64,000 bases of DNA from Marivirga sericea. Its GTDB lineage: Bacteria > Bacteroidota > Bacteroidia > Cytophagales > Cyclobacteriaceae. A program made the translations under genes and the position numbers. The notes beneath the pieces were generated by a model. The model saw nothing but the letters and a program-made list of their open reading frames with translations, made no database searches and had not been told where the DNA came from. The stretch is from assembly GCF_900177665.1 (NCBI RefSeq), contig NZ_FXAW01000008.1, positions 124,001 through 188,000 of the forward strand, read 5' to 3'. Numbering within the stretch: position 1 is the first letter of the stretch; each line of letters starts with the position of its first letter. Of this stretch, positions 14,994-23,409 are shown one piece after another.

Positions 14994-17900
14994 TTACTTT
15001 TTCTTTAATGGGAATTCAATTGTGAATCTAGTGAATTTATGTTCTTCTGATTCACATTTTAACTTGCCACCAATTTTCTCCACTGCAACCTTTACTAAAT
15101 ATAATCCGAGCCCGTTCCCAATAGATTTTTCTGACCCTCTGTAGAACATTTCAAATATTTTGGGCATTTGCTTTTCCGGAATTCCAACGCCATTATCTTC
15201 AACAAAAAGGACGAAAGATTTATCCTTTCTTATTGTACTTAACTTTATTTCTTGTTGGGGCTTATGATCATCCGAATAAATTAAGGCGTTTTCCAATAAA
15301 TTGAGCAAGATCAACTCGAGCATTTTTTCATCAGTCTTGAGTTCATTTTCGTTCTTCAAGTCAAATTGAAATTTGAAATTTGATTGTTCAACCAAAGGAC
15401 TGATTTTCTCCATCACTTGCTTAAAGATAGTTGGGATGTCGATGGTATTATATTCTACTTGTGAATTGTAGATATTATGGACCTGCGTCAATTTATCCAA
15501 AAGGATATCCATCTCTTTAGTAGTTTTTTCGATCAAGTCTAAGTACTTATCACTTTTAGCTTCAGGATTCTCAAACCTGGCTAAGGCTAAAATACCCTTA
15601 ATCCTGCTAATAGGACCTTTTAAATCATGAGAGGTTTTGTAGGTGAAAGTGTCAAGGTCTTTATTAGTCTGCTGAAGCTTTTTGATCGTGTCTTTGATTT
15701 TAGCTGTCCTTTTTTCAACCCTAGTTTCAAGTGCTTGATTAAGTTCTTGCAATTTGTTATTGATGGCAATTACTTCCTCTTGAGAGCTTTCCAGTTCATG
15801 GTTTTTTTCTAATATGTCATCTCTTTGTTGACTGATTTCCTCATTAAGATTTTGCATTTTTAGCAATTGCTTTTCAATCACCTTTTTTTGTTGGATGACT
15901 TCAAAGGTTCGATCAGCTACAATCAGCTTAAGTCTTTTTCGATGCTGTCTAATTCTATAGGTATATCCTAGCATCAAGAGCCATATAATGCTAACTACAA
16001 TGATACTAAAAAGGAAGTATGCCCAAGTGGTCTGATACCAAGGAGGTAAGATCACGAATTGGTAAGAAGCAATTTCACCTTCAGTTTCGTATAGGTTCCT
16101 ACCCTTCACCGTAAAAGTGTATTTACCAGCGGGTAAATTGGTATATTCCTTATTATTCATTAGAGACCAGTCAGACCATTTTTTATCAAACCCTTGAAGA
16201 TAGTAGGAGTATTGATTTCTTTCGGGCTGTTCATAGAATAGTGCGCTATATTCAAATTTGATATTGTTGTCTTTAAATTCTAATTGAGGAATTGATTCCT
16301 TGGGTTGTTTGATTACTAATGTTGGAATGCTGTCAGTGGTTCTATATTCTTTATATGATCCGAAAGAAAGTATAGAATCATTAAGACTTACTTTTTTTAT
16401 AAAAGTATTGAAGGGGATCTCTAAATCTACTTTCACTTTTTCATCATATCGATAGAGGCCTTCATTACCGGCTATCCAGATTACACTATCTTCGGCCTCA
16501 TCAACATAAATGCTAGAGAAATTCTGATTAGGAATAGCTTTTAATGGTCGGGTTACTTTACGATAGCTCCCATCTTTCGTTCTTTCTAATTTTAATACGA
16601 TTTGCTTTTGCGATTCCTCAATGACAGTCAGCCAAAAATTACCGTTTCGATCTTGATCTATGTTAGTGATATTCAATTTTTCATGAGTGATTTTTGAAGA
16701 TGGAATAAATAAATCTGAAGAATCAGCTTTAGGACTTTTATTCAGCGCATAAAATCCTTTTGAGGTACTGAAAAGGATTTCACCATCTGTAGATTTTAAA
16801 ATATTAATAGCATTAACATCAGGTAAGCCATGTCTTTGATTAAAAAATTGCCATATGGGACTTCCCTTATTGTCATTAATTAAGTATACGCCTTGTGATT
16901 TATAACTTAACCAATGTTGCGACTGCTGACTTAATATGCTATTACAGAACCCACTAATTTCTCCAATGTATTCTTCCGTTTGATCTGATATAGGTGAGTA
17001 TTGAATTATCCCATTACGGAATGTAGTGATATTGTAATTATTGTCACCTGTTGGAAAGGCGTTGGTTCCTCCCTTGATAGATATGGTTTTAATTACATCT
17101 TCATTTTTGATTTTATAAAGTCCGTTATCCCCAATTGCAAAAATATAATCTTTGGTATTAAATATGTTGAATAGTCGATCTTTCGTATTTTCTACGAAGC
17201 GAAGTTTTTTTTTATTGTTAAAGGTGTATAAGCCAGCAAAAGACAGGATATATATTCGATTATTTATATTAAAAACCTCGTTGACTGACGTCTTTAAGTT
17301 AGAATTTTCTCCCCAAAACATTAACATATTACTTGCCTGAATTCGAGTAATTCCTTCTTGGTGAACTGACCAAGTTCCATTTTGAAAATCAGAATAAATA
17401 TTTAAGTTAATATTGCTTGGTAATCCATTATGTATATTTAAGTTATTTAATATTGTATCTTCAATATTAAAACTAAAAACTCCTTGATTTGCAGTAGAAG
17501 CCCAAATTGAATTACTTCGACTCAAGGAAAGAATTGATTTCCCGAAGCTATACTGACGACTTGTTTCAATGATTGAATCGTTCCGAAATATGAATCCCTT
17601 ATTTCGGGATGATCCTATAATGTACTTTTCGTTTTTATTAAGCCCATCAATAATATTGTTTCTTATAGATGACGGAATGCTTTTATTTGACCCTGAAATT
17701 GGATTAAGCTGATCATCGTCAAGTTTTAATAAAGCTTGATTAACTTGTTTTACATAAAGTTTTTCTTCGTGAATAAATCCTCCAAAACCTCTGTTTAATG
17801 GCCAATATTTAAAGTCATTTTTGCTATATCTGATTAAATAGTTTCTTGTGATAAAAAATATATCATTTTTGTTATGCAGTATTTGAAGGACGAGACCAAA

Positions 17901-18314
17901 TCTTTCAAGTTTAAAATTTTTGCTTAATGATTGGTAAAAGATTTTATTCCTGTCGCTTGTATCTATGTATCCAAATTCATCATTACTCCCTACAAAAATC
18001 CTGTCATTTGAATCCTTATGGATCGTCCGTACAAATTTGCCTCCCGCTATTTCAATAAAATCCCATTCCTTTCCATCATATCGTAAAACTCCGTTTAAAT
18101 TGGCAAAGTAAAAGAGTCCGTTCGAAGTTTGTATAATGTCCCAATTTGATATTCCTGCCTTATATTCCTTAGCGGAATAATTTTGTAACATGGGCGCGAA
18201 GTATGATTGGCTATTTGCAATTGATATTTTTAATATCAAAAGGCTTGCAACCAAAAAGCTGAGTGATAATTTTTTGGTTTGGAAGTTATGAATATGTGAC
18301 CAACTTACTTTCAA
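14994..18314 (-). CDS. Propeller-sensor (Reg_prop/Y_Y_Y) histidine kinase
   Basis: A 1106-residue sensor kinase of the type common in Bacteroidota. An N-terminal signal anchor (residues 17-36) precedes a large periplasmic two-component-regulator propeller region (about 40-690) with repeated short units such as GLPDVNAINI and GNEGLYRY. A Y_Y_Y domain follows (about 690-755, YYLQGFDKKWSDWS, AGKYTFTVKGRN), then a membrane helix (about 760-780) and a long coiled coil (about 795-880). The kinase core has the phospho-acceptor His896 in KTSHDLKGPISR and ATPase motifs NLLENALIYS, DNGVGI and GNGLGLYLV. There is no receiver or AraC domain, so unlike hybrid SusR-type regulators it needs a separate response regulator, and none is adjacent. 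Confidence 0.88.
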   Translation of the reverse strand: MKVSWSHIHNFQTKKLSLSFLVASLLILKISIANSQSYFAPMLQNYSAKEYKAGISNWDIIQTSNGLFYFANLNGVLRYDGKEWDFIEIAGGKFVRTIHKDSNDRIFVGSNDEFGYIDTSDRNKIFYQSLSKNFKLERFGLVLQILHNKNDIFFITRNYLIRYSKNDFKYWPLNRGFGGFIHEEKLYVKQVNQALLKLDDDQLNPISGSNKSIPSSIRNNIIDGLNKNEKYIIGSSRNKGFIFRNDSIIETSRQYSFGKSILSLSRSNSIWASTANQGVFSFNIEDTILNNLNIHNGLPSNINLNIYSDFQNGTWSVHQEGITRIQASNMLMFWGENSNLKTSVNEVFNINNRIYILSFAGLYTFNNKKKLRFVENTKDRLFNIFNTKDYIFAIGDNGLYKIKNEDVIKTISIKGGTNAFPTGDNNYNITTFRNGIIQYSPISDQTEEYIGEISGFCNSILSQQSQHWLSYKSQGVYLINDNKGSPIWQFFNQRHGLPDVNAINILKSTDGEILFSTSKGFYALNKSPKADSSDLFIPSSKITHEKLNITNIDQDRNGNFWLTVIEESQKQIVLKLERTKDGSYRKVTRPLKAIPNQNFSSIYVDEAEDSVIWIAGNEGLYRYDEKVKVDLEIPFNTFIKKVSLNDSILSFGSYKEYRTTDSIPTLVIKQPKESIPQLEFKDNNIKFEYSALFYEQPERNQYSYYLQGFDKKWSDWSLMNNKEYTNLPAGKYTFTVKGRNLYETEGEIASYQFVILPPWYQTTWAYFLFSIIVVSIIWLLMLGYTYRIRQHRKRLKLIVADRTFEVIQQKKVIEKQLLKMQNLNEEISQQRDDILEKNHELESSQEEVIAINNKLQELNQALETRVEKRTAKIKDTIKKLQQTNKDLDTFTYKTSHDLKGPISRIKGILALARFENPEAKSDKYLDLIEKTTKEMDILLDKLTQVHNIYNSQVEYNTIDIPTIFKQVMEKISPLVEQSNFKFQFDLKNENELKTDEKMLELILLNLLENALIYSDDHKPQQEIKLSTIRKDKSFVLFVEDNGVGIPEKQMPKIFEMFYRGSEKSIGNGLGLYLVKVAVEKIGGKLKCESEEHKFTRFTIEFPLKKK

Positions 18315-18432
18315 ATTCTTTTATTGATATTGCTCTGAAATAGAAATATATAGAATTTAATCTGAAATTATTAGCGATTTATAATATATGAGGATTTAAC
18401 AGTAGGTATTTTCTTACTTTAGTCAATAAAAA

Positions 18433-18470
18433 AAAACGGTAGGAATATATAGTATATAACCTACCGTTTT
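18433..18470. terminator. Bidirectional terminator
   Basis: A perfect 11-bp stem AAAACGGTAGG / CCTACCGTTTT with a 16-base AT loop and A- and T-rich flanks. It lies after the minus-strand 168-aa gene and about 120 bases upstream of the histidine kinase start. Confidence 0.8.
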
Positions 18471-18494
18471 TAGTACATCTTATATTATTAATTT

Positions 18495-19001
18495 TTATCT
18501 TTTCAAAGCATGAATTTTCTTTTTACTGAATTTTTCAGGAAATTCTTCATACCATTTACTGACCGTTTCTGCCCCTAATTTGTCATAGATATAGGAGAGT
18601 TGTTGACTTAATTTTTCTTCCTGTTGCTGCTGAAACTTTTGTTTCTCTTCATCGCTGTCAAACCCTATTATTTGTGCAGCTTTAGGTGTAGGTTCATGGT
18701 GCACAAATAAATTTAGTTTTTCATGACAAAATTTTTGATAAGCACGAGTATGCAAAATAAAATTATGCCACATTTCATCAATGATGATCAAAGAGTGATC
18801 AATAAACATGCGAAAGCTCTTTTTTTCTTTGATGTTTTCTGATGCCAACCATAACCATTTCTTAGTTTCGGTTAAGATTTCTTCGGCTTCTTCTCTGCTG
18901 ACCGAATATCTTTCCATAAAACCTTCAATAATGACATTGTCCTCATTACAGTCCAATGCTGTTTCCAGGGTTGAATCGATTTTTGAAATTATTTGAGCCA
19001 T
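18495..19001 (-). CDS. GRDP-like (DxxWH motif) protein of unknown function
   Basis: A 168-residue soluble, probably cytoplasmic protein. The core has Asp75, Trp78-His79, His84, Tyr88 and Phe91-Cys92 (DEMWHNFILHT, YQKFC), followed by a His101-His102 pair. This resembles the DxxWHxHxL...Y...C pattern of the glycine-rich-domain-containing-protein-like family (DUF1399/PF07173) known mostly from plants and fungi. The clustered His, Asp and Cys suggest a metal or catalytic site, but no reaction is established. The C-terminus is basic and ends KKKIHALKR. It sits 11 bases downstream of a 41-residue peptide gene under one promoter and one terminator, so the two probably act together. Confidence 0.6.
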   Translation of the reverse strand: MAQIISKIDSTLETALDCNEDNVIIEGFMERYSVSREEAEEILTETKKWLWLASENIKEKKSFRMFIDHSLIIIDEMWHNFILHTRAYQKFCHEKLNLFVHHEPTPKAAQIIGFDSDEEKQKFQQQQEEKLSQQLSYIYDKLGAETVSKWYEEFPEKFSKKKIHALKR

Positions 19002-19012
19002 TTCAATAAGAA

Positions 19013-19138
19013 TTAATGGCTTTCACAAAGTGACATGCACGCTGTCTGGATATTGTTATTTTTATTGATAATTTTCTTCAATAATTGTGCTTTTTCTGTG
19101 TTTACTTTTGAAGTAGTTTTTGTAGAAGTAGTTTTCAT
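19013..19138 (-). CDS. 41-residue Cys-containing peptide, partner of the GRDP-like protein
   Basis: A small gene found by reading the minus strand between a good promoter and the 168-aa gene. It begins MKTTSTKTTSKVNTEK and ends QTACMSLCESH, then TAA. The first 30 residues are rich in Lys, Thr and Asn and could form a short helix (AQLLKKIINK); the C-terminus holds two cysteines spaced C-x3-C plus a terminal histidine. There is no signal peptide or membrane helix, and no double-glycine leader cleavage site. Arrangement and composition recall a precursor peptide (leader plus short Cys core) or a small metal-binding peptide serving the downstream protein. It is unlike any peptide family I recognise; function is unknown. 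Confidence 0.6.
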   Translation of the reverse strand: MKTTSTKTTSKVNTEKAQLLKKIINKNNNIQTACMSLCESH

Positions 19139-19177
19139 TTCTTGTACTTTTTAGAGTTAAATTAAATTTTCAGAGCG

Positions 19178-19207
19178 CAAAGGTAATTTCTGCAAATTAG
19201 CACACAA
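19178..19207 (-). promoter_or_regulatory. Promoter of the 41-aa peptide/GRDP-like operon
   Basis: On the minus strand, -7 TACCTTTG (plus 19178-19185) is an exact consensus match and -33 TTG (plus 19205-19207) lies 19 bases upstream. The predicted leader is about 33 bases before the peptide ATG at 19138. This supports the 41-aa frame as the true first gene. Confidence 0.65.
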
Positions 19208-19334
19208 GAAAAATTGCAACTATTTGAAATGCTGTATTTTAACCGATTTAATAAATCATGAGATAGTTAATTTTATTATTTAAATATGAATATAATTACG
19301 AAGAAGGTTCAAGGAAATTCATGAAGTTGTAAGG

Positions 19335-19378
19335 TAAGAATTATGATAAATTGTGACTGATTTATATCATAATTCTTA
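19335..19378. repeat. 14-bp perfect inverted repeat
   Basis: TAAGAATTATGATA and its exact complement TATCATAATTCTTA separated by 16 bases, between the end of the 19.4-20.7 kb gene and the promoter of the peptide operon. It could end transcription of the upstream minus-strand gene, but no T-run follows on that strand, so an operator or mRNA 3'-end stabiliser is equally possible. Confidence 0.5.
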
Positions 19379-19434
19379 GAAGATGGATTTGATAACAAAG
19401 AATTTGATGGACTGTTTAAATTGTATTTAACTTA

Positions 19435-20703
19435 TTAAGTCTTCTTCTTTTTCTTTTTAGCAGCAGGAAACAAAATATTATTTAAAATTAACCGGTAACC
19501 AGGTGAGTTTGGGTGTAAATTCAAATCGGTTGGAGGCTCACCCACAAAGTGCTGATAATCTTCCGGATCATGACCTCCATAAAAAGTCCAAAAACCTTTG
19601 CCAAAGATGCCATGGATATAGCGCGCCTCGTCAATTTCATTATTTTCACCCAGAATAACCACGTCAGGCTTTATTAATGACTTCCTATAAGCGGTAGTTT
19701 GTCCCATAAATCCCTTAACCAATTTTTCATGATTTTGAGTCAACATAGTGGGTATAGGATCCCATTTTGCAGAAAACTCAAATAAAGTAAAGAAATCATT
19801 TCCTTCTTTTATGCCAGGTCTGTCAATCTGGTTCTGATCGATATTGGAATATTCGTATTCCAACGGGTTCATTTCCAATTTGAAATTCTTAAAGGCAAGG
19901 GTTTGCTCATAATCTAATTTTTCTTGAGCATTAGGGTCTGCCGGATCCCCATCATACATTCTTGCGGCAATATCTATTCCTGCTGCGGCAAGTGCAATAT
20001 CATAGGTGTCAGTAGCAGAGCACATGGCAAAAAGGAAACCTCCTTTGTTTACAAAACCTCTTATTTTTTGCGTGATGGCTAGTTTAAGTTGCGATACTTT
20101 TCTAAAGCCATGCTTTTTGGCCATGGCCTCATACTCTTTTTGTTGCTCTATATACCAGGGTTGATTGGCATAACTACGATAAAATTTACCGTATTGTCCT
20201 GTGAAATCTTCATGGTGTAAGTGCAACCAATCATAGTCAGAAAGACCTTCTGTCATAATCTCATCGTCAAAGATAACATCATAAGGAATTTCGGCATAAG
20301 TCAAAACGAGCGTAACTGCATCATCCCAAGGTTGCTTCGATTTAGGTGAATAAACAGCAATTTTGGGTACTTTGTCCAGTCGCATCGCATCTTTGTTAGA
20401 GGAAGGGCTCGCAATTTCATCCAACATACTATTAGCAGTCGCATCTGAAATAATTTCGTATGACACCCCTCTAATGATTAATTCATTTATTATGCTTTGT
20501 TTGCTTTCTATTAAAAAACTTCCCCCTCTGTAATTTAACAGCCAATCTATAGGAATTTCCTTTTCCAATACCCAGAATGACAATCCATAAGCTTTTAAAT
20601 GGTTGGATTGCTCTTTATCCATTGGGATCAAAATTTGATTAGCCTTTGCACAAATGGTGGACAGAGAGATTACTAGTATAAGTAAAGTGATTTTTTTTAA
20701 CAT
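19435..20703 (-). CDS. Secreted conserved protein, often labelled asparagine synthetase B
   Basis: A 422-residue exported protein with a signal peptide (ends CAKA, about residue 21) and a lysine-rich end (AAKKKKKKT). Relatives in Cytophagales are often annotated asparagine synthetase B, but no glutaminase Cys2, PP-loop ATP motif or AsnB fold signature is visible. The middle contains GGFLFAMCSATDTYDIALA and, near the end, HGIFGKGFWTFYGGHDPED. These resemble glutamine-amidotransferase-like/ThuA or DUF4159-type folds with a Cys and a His that could be reactive. Conserved segments QILIPMD and NYRGGSFLIE follow the signal peptide. It is a single gene. True function is unknown; the enzyme name should not be carried over. 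Confidence 0.6.
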   Translation of the reverse strand: MLKKITLLILVISLSTICAKANQILIPMDKEQSNHLKAYGLSFWVLEKEIPIDWLLNYRGGSFLIESKQSIINELIIRGVSYEIISDATANSMLDEIASPSSNKDAMRLDKVPKIAVYSPKSKQPWDDAVTLVLTYAEIPYDVIFDDEIMTEGLSDYDWLHLHHEDFTGQYGKFYRSYANQPWYIEQQKEYEAMAKKHGFRKVSQLKLAITQKIRGFVNKGGFLFAMCSATDTYDIALAAAGIDIAARMYDGDPADPNAQEKLDYEQTLAFKNFKLEMNPLEYEYSNIDQNQIDRPGIKEGNDFFTLFEFSAKWDPIPTMLTQNHEKLVKGFMGQTTAYRKSLIKPDVVILGENNEIDEARYIHGIFGKGFWTFYGGHDPEDYQHFVGEPPTDLNLHPNSPGYRLILNNILFPAAKKKKKKT

Positions 20704-20835
20704 ATAAGCTGCTATTATTGCGTTATAAATGTATAACTAAATATAATAAATGGAGTTTCAAATCAAAGTTTCTTACTTTTATGTAATATATCGTGAATAA
20801 TCACATTAAATTGCTAAAATTTACAAAAAAATTGA

Positions 20836-22080
20836 TTGATTTTGGATTATCTGGAAAACATTAAAGAAGGGGTAAGGTCGATTAAAGGTAATCGATTGAG
20901 GACTATTTTAACAGCTGCAATTATCGCAATTGGGATCACCGCTTTGGTTGGGATTTTAACCGCTATTGATGGCATACAAAACTCAGTAAGTGGAAATCTT
21001 GCAGGTTTAGGGGCTAATAATTTTGATATAGAAGCTAGAGGCCTAGACGGTAGGAGAAGTACTTCAGAAGGCAAAAAAGAAAAAAGGTATGAACCTATCG
21101 GCTACAAAGAAGCTGTACAATTTAAAAGTAAATACAATTACGCAGGCAATGTTTCAATTTCAACGAGAATTACAGGAAATGCAGAATTAAAGTACAAGTC
21201 TGAAAAAACAACTCCTACCATAAGAGTGTATGCTTCGGATGAAAATTATTTGATTCAAAATGCTTATGAGATCGATAAAGGTCGAAATTTTGCTCCGCTG
21301 GAGGTTCAGAATAACAGTGGTGTCGTTATACTGGGAGCCAATGTGGTAGATAAATTATTTAAGGAAAATGTAGACCCTGTCAATAAAGATATTTCGTTTT
21401 TTGGATCTCGTTTTAAGGTGATTGGTGTCCTGAAAGAGCAAGGTGGCATGGGAGGCGGAGGAGCTGATCAATCCATTGTTATTCCTGTAGGTCTATCAAC
21501 TTTATTTGCAAACCGCACATTGCAGTATAATATCACAGTCGCACTTCCTGATCCAATATTAATGGATCAGGGGATTGCTGAAGCGACAGGAATCATGCGC
21601 GGAATAAGAGGAGATGGAATTGGACAAGAAAACTCATTCAATATTCAGAAAAGTGAATCACTAGCTGACAGATTGGAGGACATCGCAGGATATTTGAGGA
21701 TTGGTGGATTCGCAATAGGCGCTATTACACTGCTGGGAGCTTCCATTGGATTAATGAATATTATGATGGTATCCGTCACTGAGAGAACAAGAGAGATTGG
21801 TATTAGGAAAGCAATTGGAGCTTCTCCTTCTAAAATCCGTTTACAATTTTTATGGGAAGCAATCGTCATCTGTCAAATTGGAGGGATAGCTGGAATAATT
21901 TTAGGGATAGGCATTGGTAACGGTATTTCTGCAATTATTGGTGATGGGGGATTTGTTGTACCCTGGCTATGGATGATAGTAGGAGTTACAATTTCTGCTT
22001 CCGTTGGCCTTATCTCTGGTTATTATCCTGCCTATAAAGCTTCAAAGCTGGACCCTATCGAATCATTGAGATATGAATGA
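20836..22080 (+). CDS. MacB/FtsX-type ABC transporter permease
   Basis: A 414-residue permease with the MacB architecture. One N-terminal helix (about 22-42, [20 protein letters not shown]) is followed by a periplasmic MacB_PCD domain (about 45-270) and three C-terminal helices forming the FtsX domain, with the hallmark [20 protein letters not shown] at about 311-330. The frame opens right after a TGA and has no ATG near the N-terminus, so it must start at TTG (20836, or 20842 six bases on). No ATP-binding subunit is next to it, so it presumably shares an ATPase encoded elsewhere. It is co-directional with a 259-aa exported protein 18 bases downstream. Substrate is unknown. Confidence 0.85.
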   Translation: MILDYLENIKEGVRSIKGNRLRTILTAAIIAIGITALVGILTAIDGIQNSVSGNLAGLGANNFDIEARGLDGRRSTSEGKKEKRYEPIGYKEAVQFKSKYNYAGNVSISTRITGNAELKYKSEKTTPTIRVYASDENYLIQNAYEIDKGRNFAPLEVQNNSGVVILGANVVDKLFKENVDPVNKDISFFGSRFKVIGVLKEQGGMGGGGADQSIVIPVGLSTLFANRTLQYNITVALPDPILMDQGIAEATGIMRGIRGDGIGQENSFNIQKSESLADRLEDIAGYLRIGGFAIGAITLLGASIGLMNIMMVSVTERTREIGIRKAIGASPSKIRLQFLWEAIVICQIGGIAGIILGIGIGNGISAIIGDGGFVVPWLWMIVGVTISASVGLISGYYPAYKASKLDPIESLRYE

Positions 22081-22098
22081 TCGATAAGTTTAAGAATT

Positions 22099-22878
22099 AT
22101 GATTAAGAAATTGTTCCTCATAGTGCTCTTTGCAAATATCTCCTTTTCATTAATTGGAAAAGACAGCTATTTTAGAGGGTTTTATCATGGGGAAAATATC
22201 TTTGTAAGGAACCCATATTTAGGTCAAGATGCTGGATTTTGTATAGAACAGATTTATTTAAATGGTAAATTGCTGGTTGAAAATCCAGAAATTTCGGCAT
22301 TTGAAATCGACATGGAAAGTCTTGAGCTCGATACTAGGGTAGTGATTCGGATTGTTCATCAAAATGACTGCCAGCCAGAGCTAGCTAATCCTGAGGTAAT
22401 TGAAGCGGATTTAAAATTTAGCTGGCTTAAGATTTATGTGGATGAAAATCAGATTATTTGGATAACCACGAAGGAGGCTGAAGAAGGGTTTTACATCGTT
22501 GAAAAACAGATGGACGATGATTGGATGCCTTTAGATACTGTAAAAACAAAAGGTGGTATATTCATTAACCAGCATAGTGTAGAGTTGGATCATCTCAAGG
22601 GAGATAATTTATATAGAGTGCAATACCATGATCCTAAACTGGATGTCAACTATTCGGAAAGCTTTAATTTTTACTCTGATAAGGAAGAAATTAGCCATGC
22701 AATAGATGAAGATAAATGGATAATCGAGTTCACGCAAGAAGTAAGCTATTTACTCTATAATGATAATAGTAGGATTATAAAACGAAATAAAGGAGTCTCT
22801 TGCGACATTAGTAAACTTCCTAAAGGGCAATATATGGTCAAGTATGACAATAAAGAAGTTTATTTTCAGAAGAAGTAG
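22099..22878 (+). CDS. Exported protein of unknown function
   Basis: A 259-residue protein with a signal peptide (about 1-20, ends SLIGK). The mature N-terminus has a conserved-looking stretch with FRGFYHGENIFVRNP and a single pair of cysteines at DAGFC and QNDC that could form a disulfide. The rest is beta-rich, with a C-terminal segment like a type IX sorting-style Ig strand (PKGQYMVKYDNKEVYFQKK), though it lacks a clear sorting signal. It forms an operon with the MacB-type permease. I do not recognise the family with confidence; it may be periplasmic or outer-membrane associated. Confidence 0.6.
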   Translation: MIKKLFLIVLFANISFSLIGKDSYFRGFYHGENIFVRNPYLGQDAGFCIEQIYLNGKLLVENPEISAFEIDMESLELDTRVVIRIVHQNDCQPELANPEVIEADLKFSWLKIYVDENQIIWITTKEAEEGFYIVEKQMDDDWMPLDTVKTKGGIFINQHSVELDHLKGDNLYRVQYHDPKLDVNYSESFNFYSDKEEISHAIDEDKWIIEFTQEVSYLLYNDNSRIIKRNKGVSCDISKLPKGQYMVKYDNKEVYFQKK

Positions 22879-23409
22879 TAAAATTTAGCACAGACTTGGA
22901 ACAGTTTGAATTTAGGTTTACATAAATCTTCCACTTTCAATACTGTCGAAGTAGAAAAATTGTATTTGCGATAGTGCAATCTCTCATTTAAAAATAGTAG
23001 CTAAGGTTGTTTAAGCCTCTGATGTTAATTGTGGTATCTAGGAATCACACCTCTTTAAAATCTTTATTTTTAAAATATCGAACAGCTTACTAATCTGTTT
23101 TTTCAGAGTTATGAGGGAAGTTTATCCTGTCTATTACTGTATTCTTTACAGCTTTGTCGTGTTCAAACTTCTTTTTCTTCATATTATCTAGGTTGTCCTC
23201 AGGTAATAATTATTATTAAATTAGAATATTATTTGCTTGTCAATTTATAGAAAATAGGTCTCAATATCTGTTAAGTCAAATTTCTCATTCGTTTAATTCC
23301 TTTTTTATTAATTATATACAAATTTAATTCTAACAAACGCTTGTAAGTTATATTTAAGTTTTGCAATTTACTCTGCATACAGCATAAAATATAACCAAAA
23401 CTAATTACT
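22879..23409. other. Intergenic region, no supported gene
   Basis: These 531 AT-rich bases have no frame of useful length. A 30-codon minus-strand frame (23090-23182, starting MKKKKFEH) has coding-like composition and its reading continues past two stop codons, which may be a relic, but I could not identify it. The promoter of the subtilase gene must lie near the right end. Confidence 0.4.

Noticed and set aside
19435-20703. Asparagine synthetase B
   Set aside because: The name used for relatives is not supported: no N-terminal Cys2 glutaminase and no ATP pyrophosphatase motif, and the protein is exported.
23090-23182. A 30-codon minus-strand frame (MKKKKFEH...) in the gap before the subtilase
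   Set aside because: It looks coding but has no recognised product, no promoter motif, and the reading continues past two stops; too weak for a gene call.
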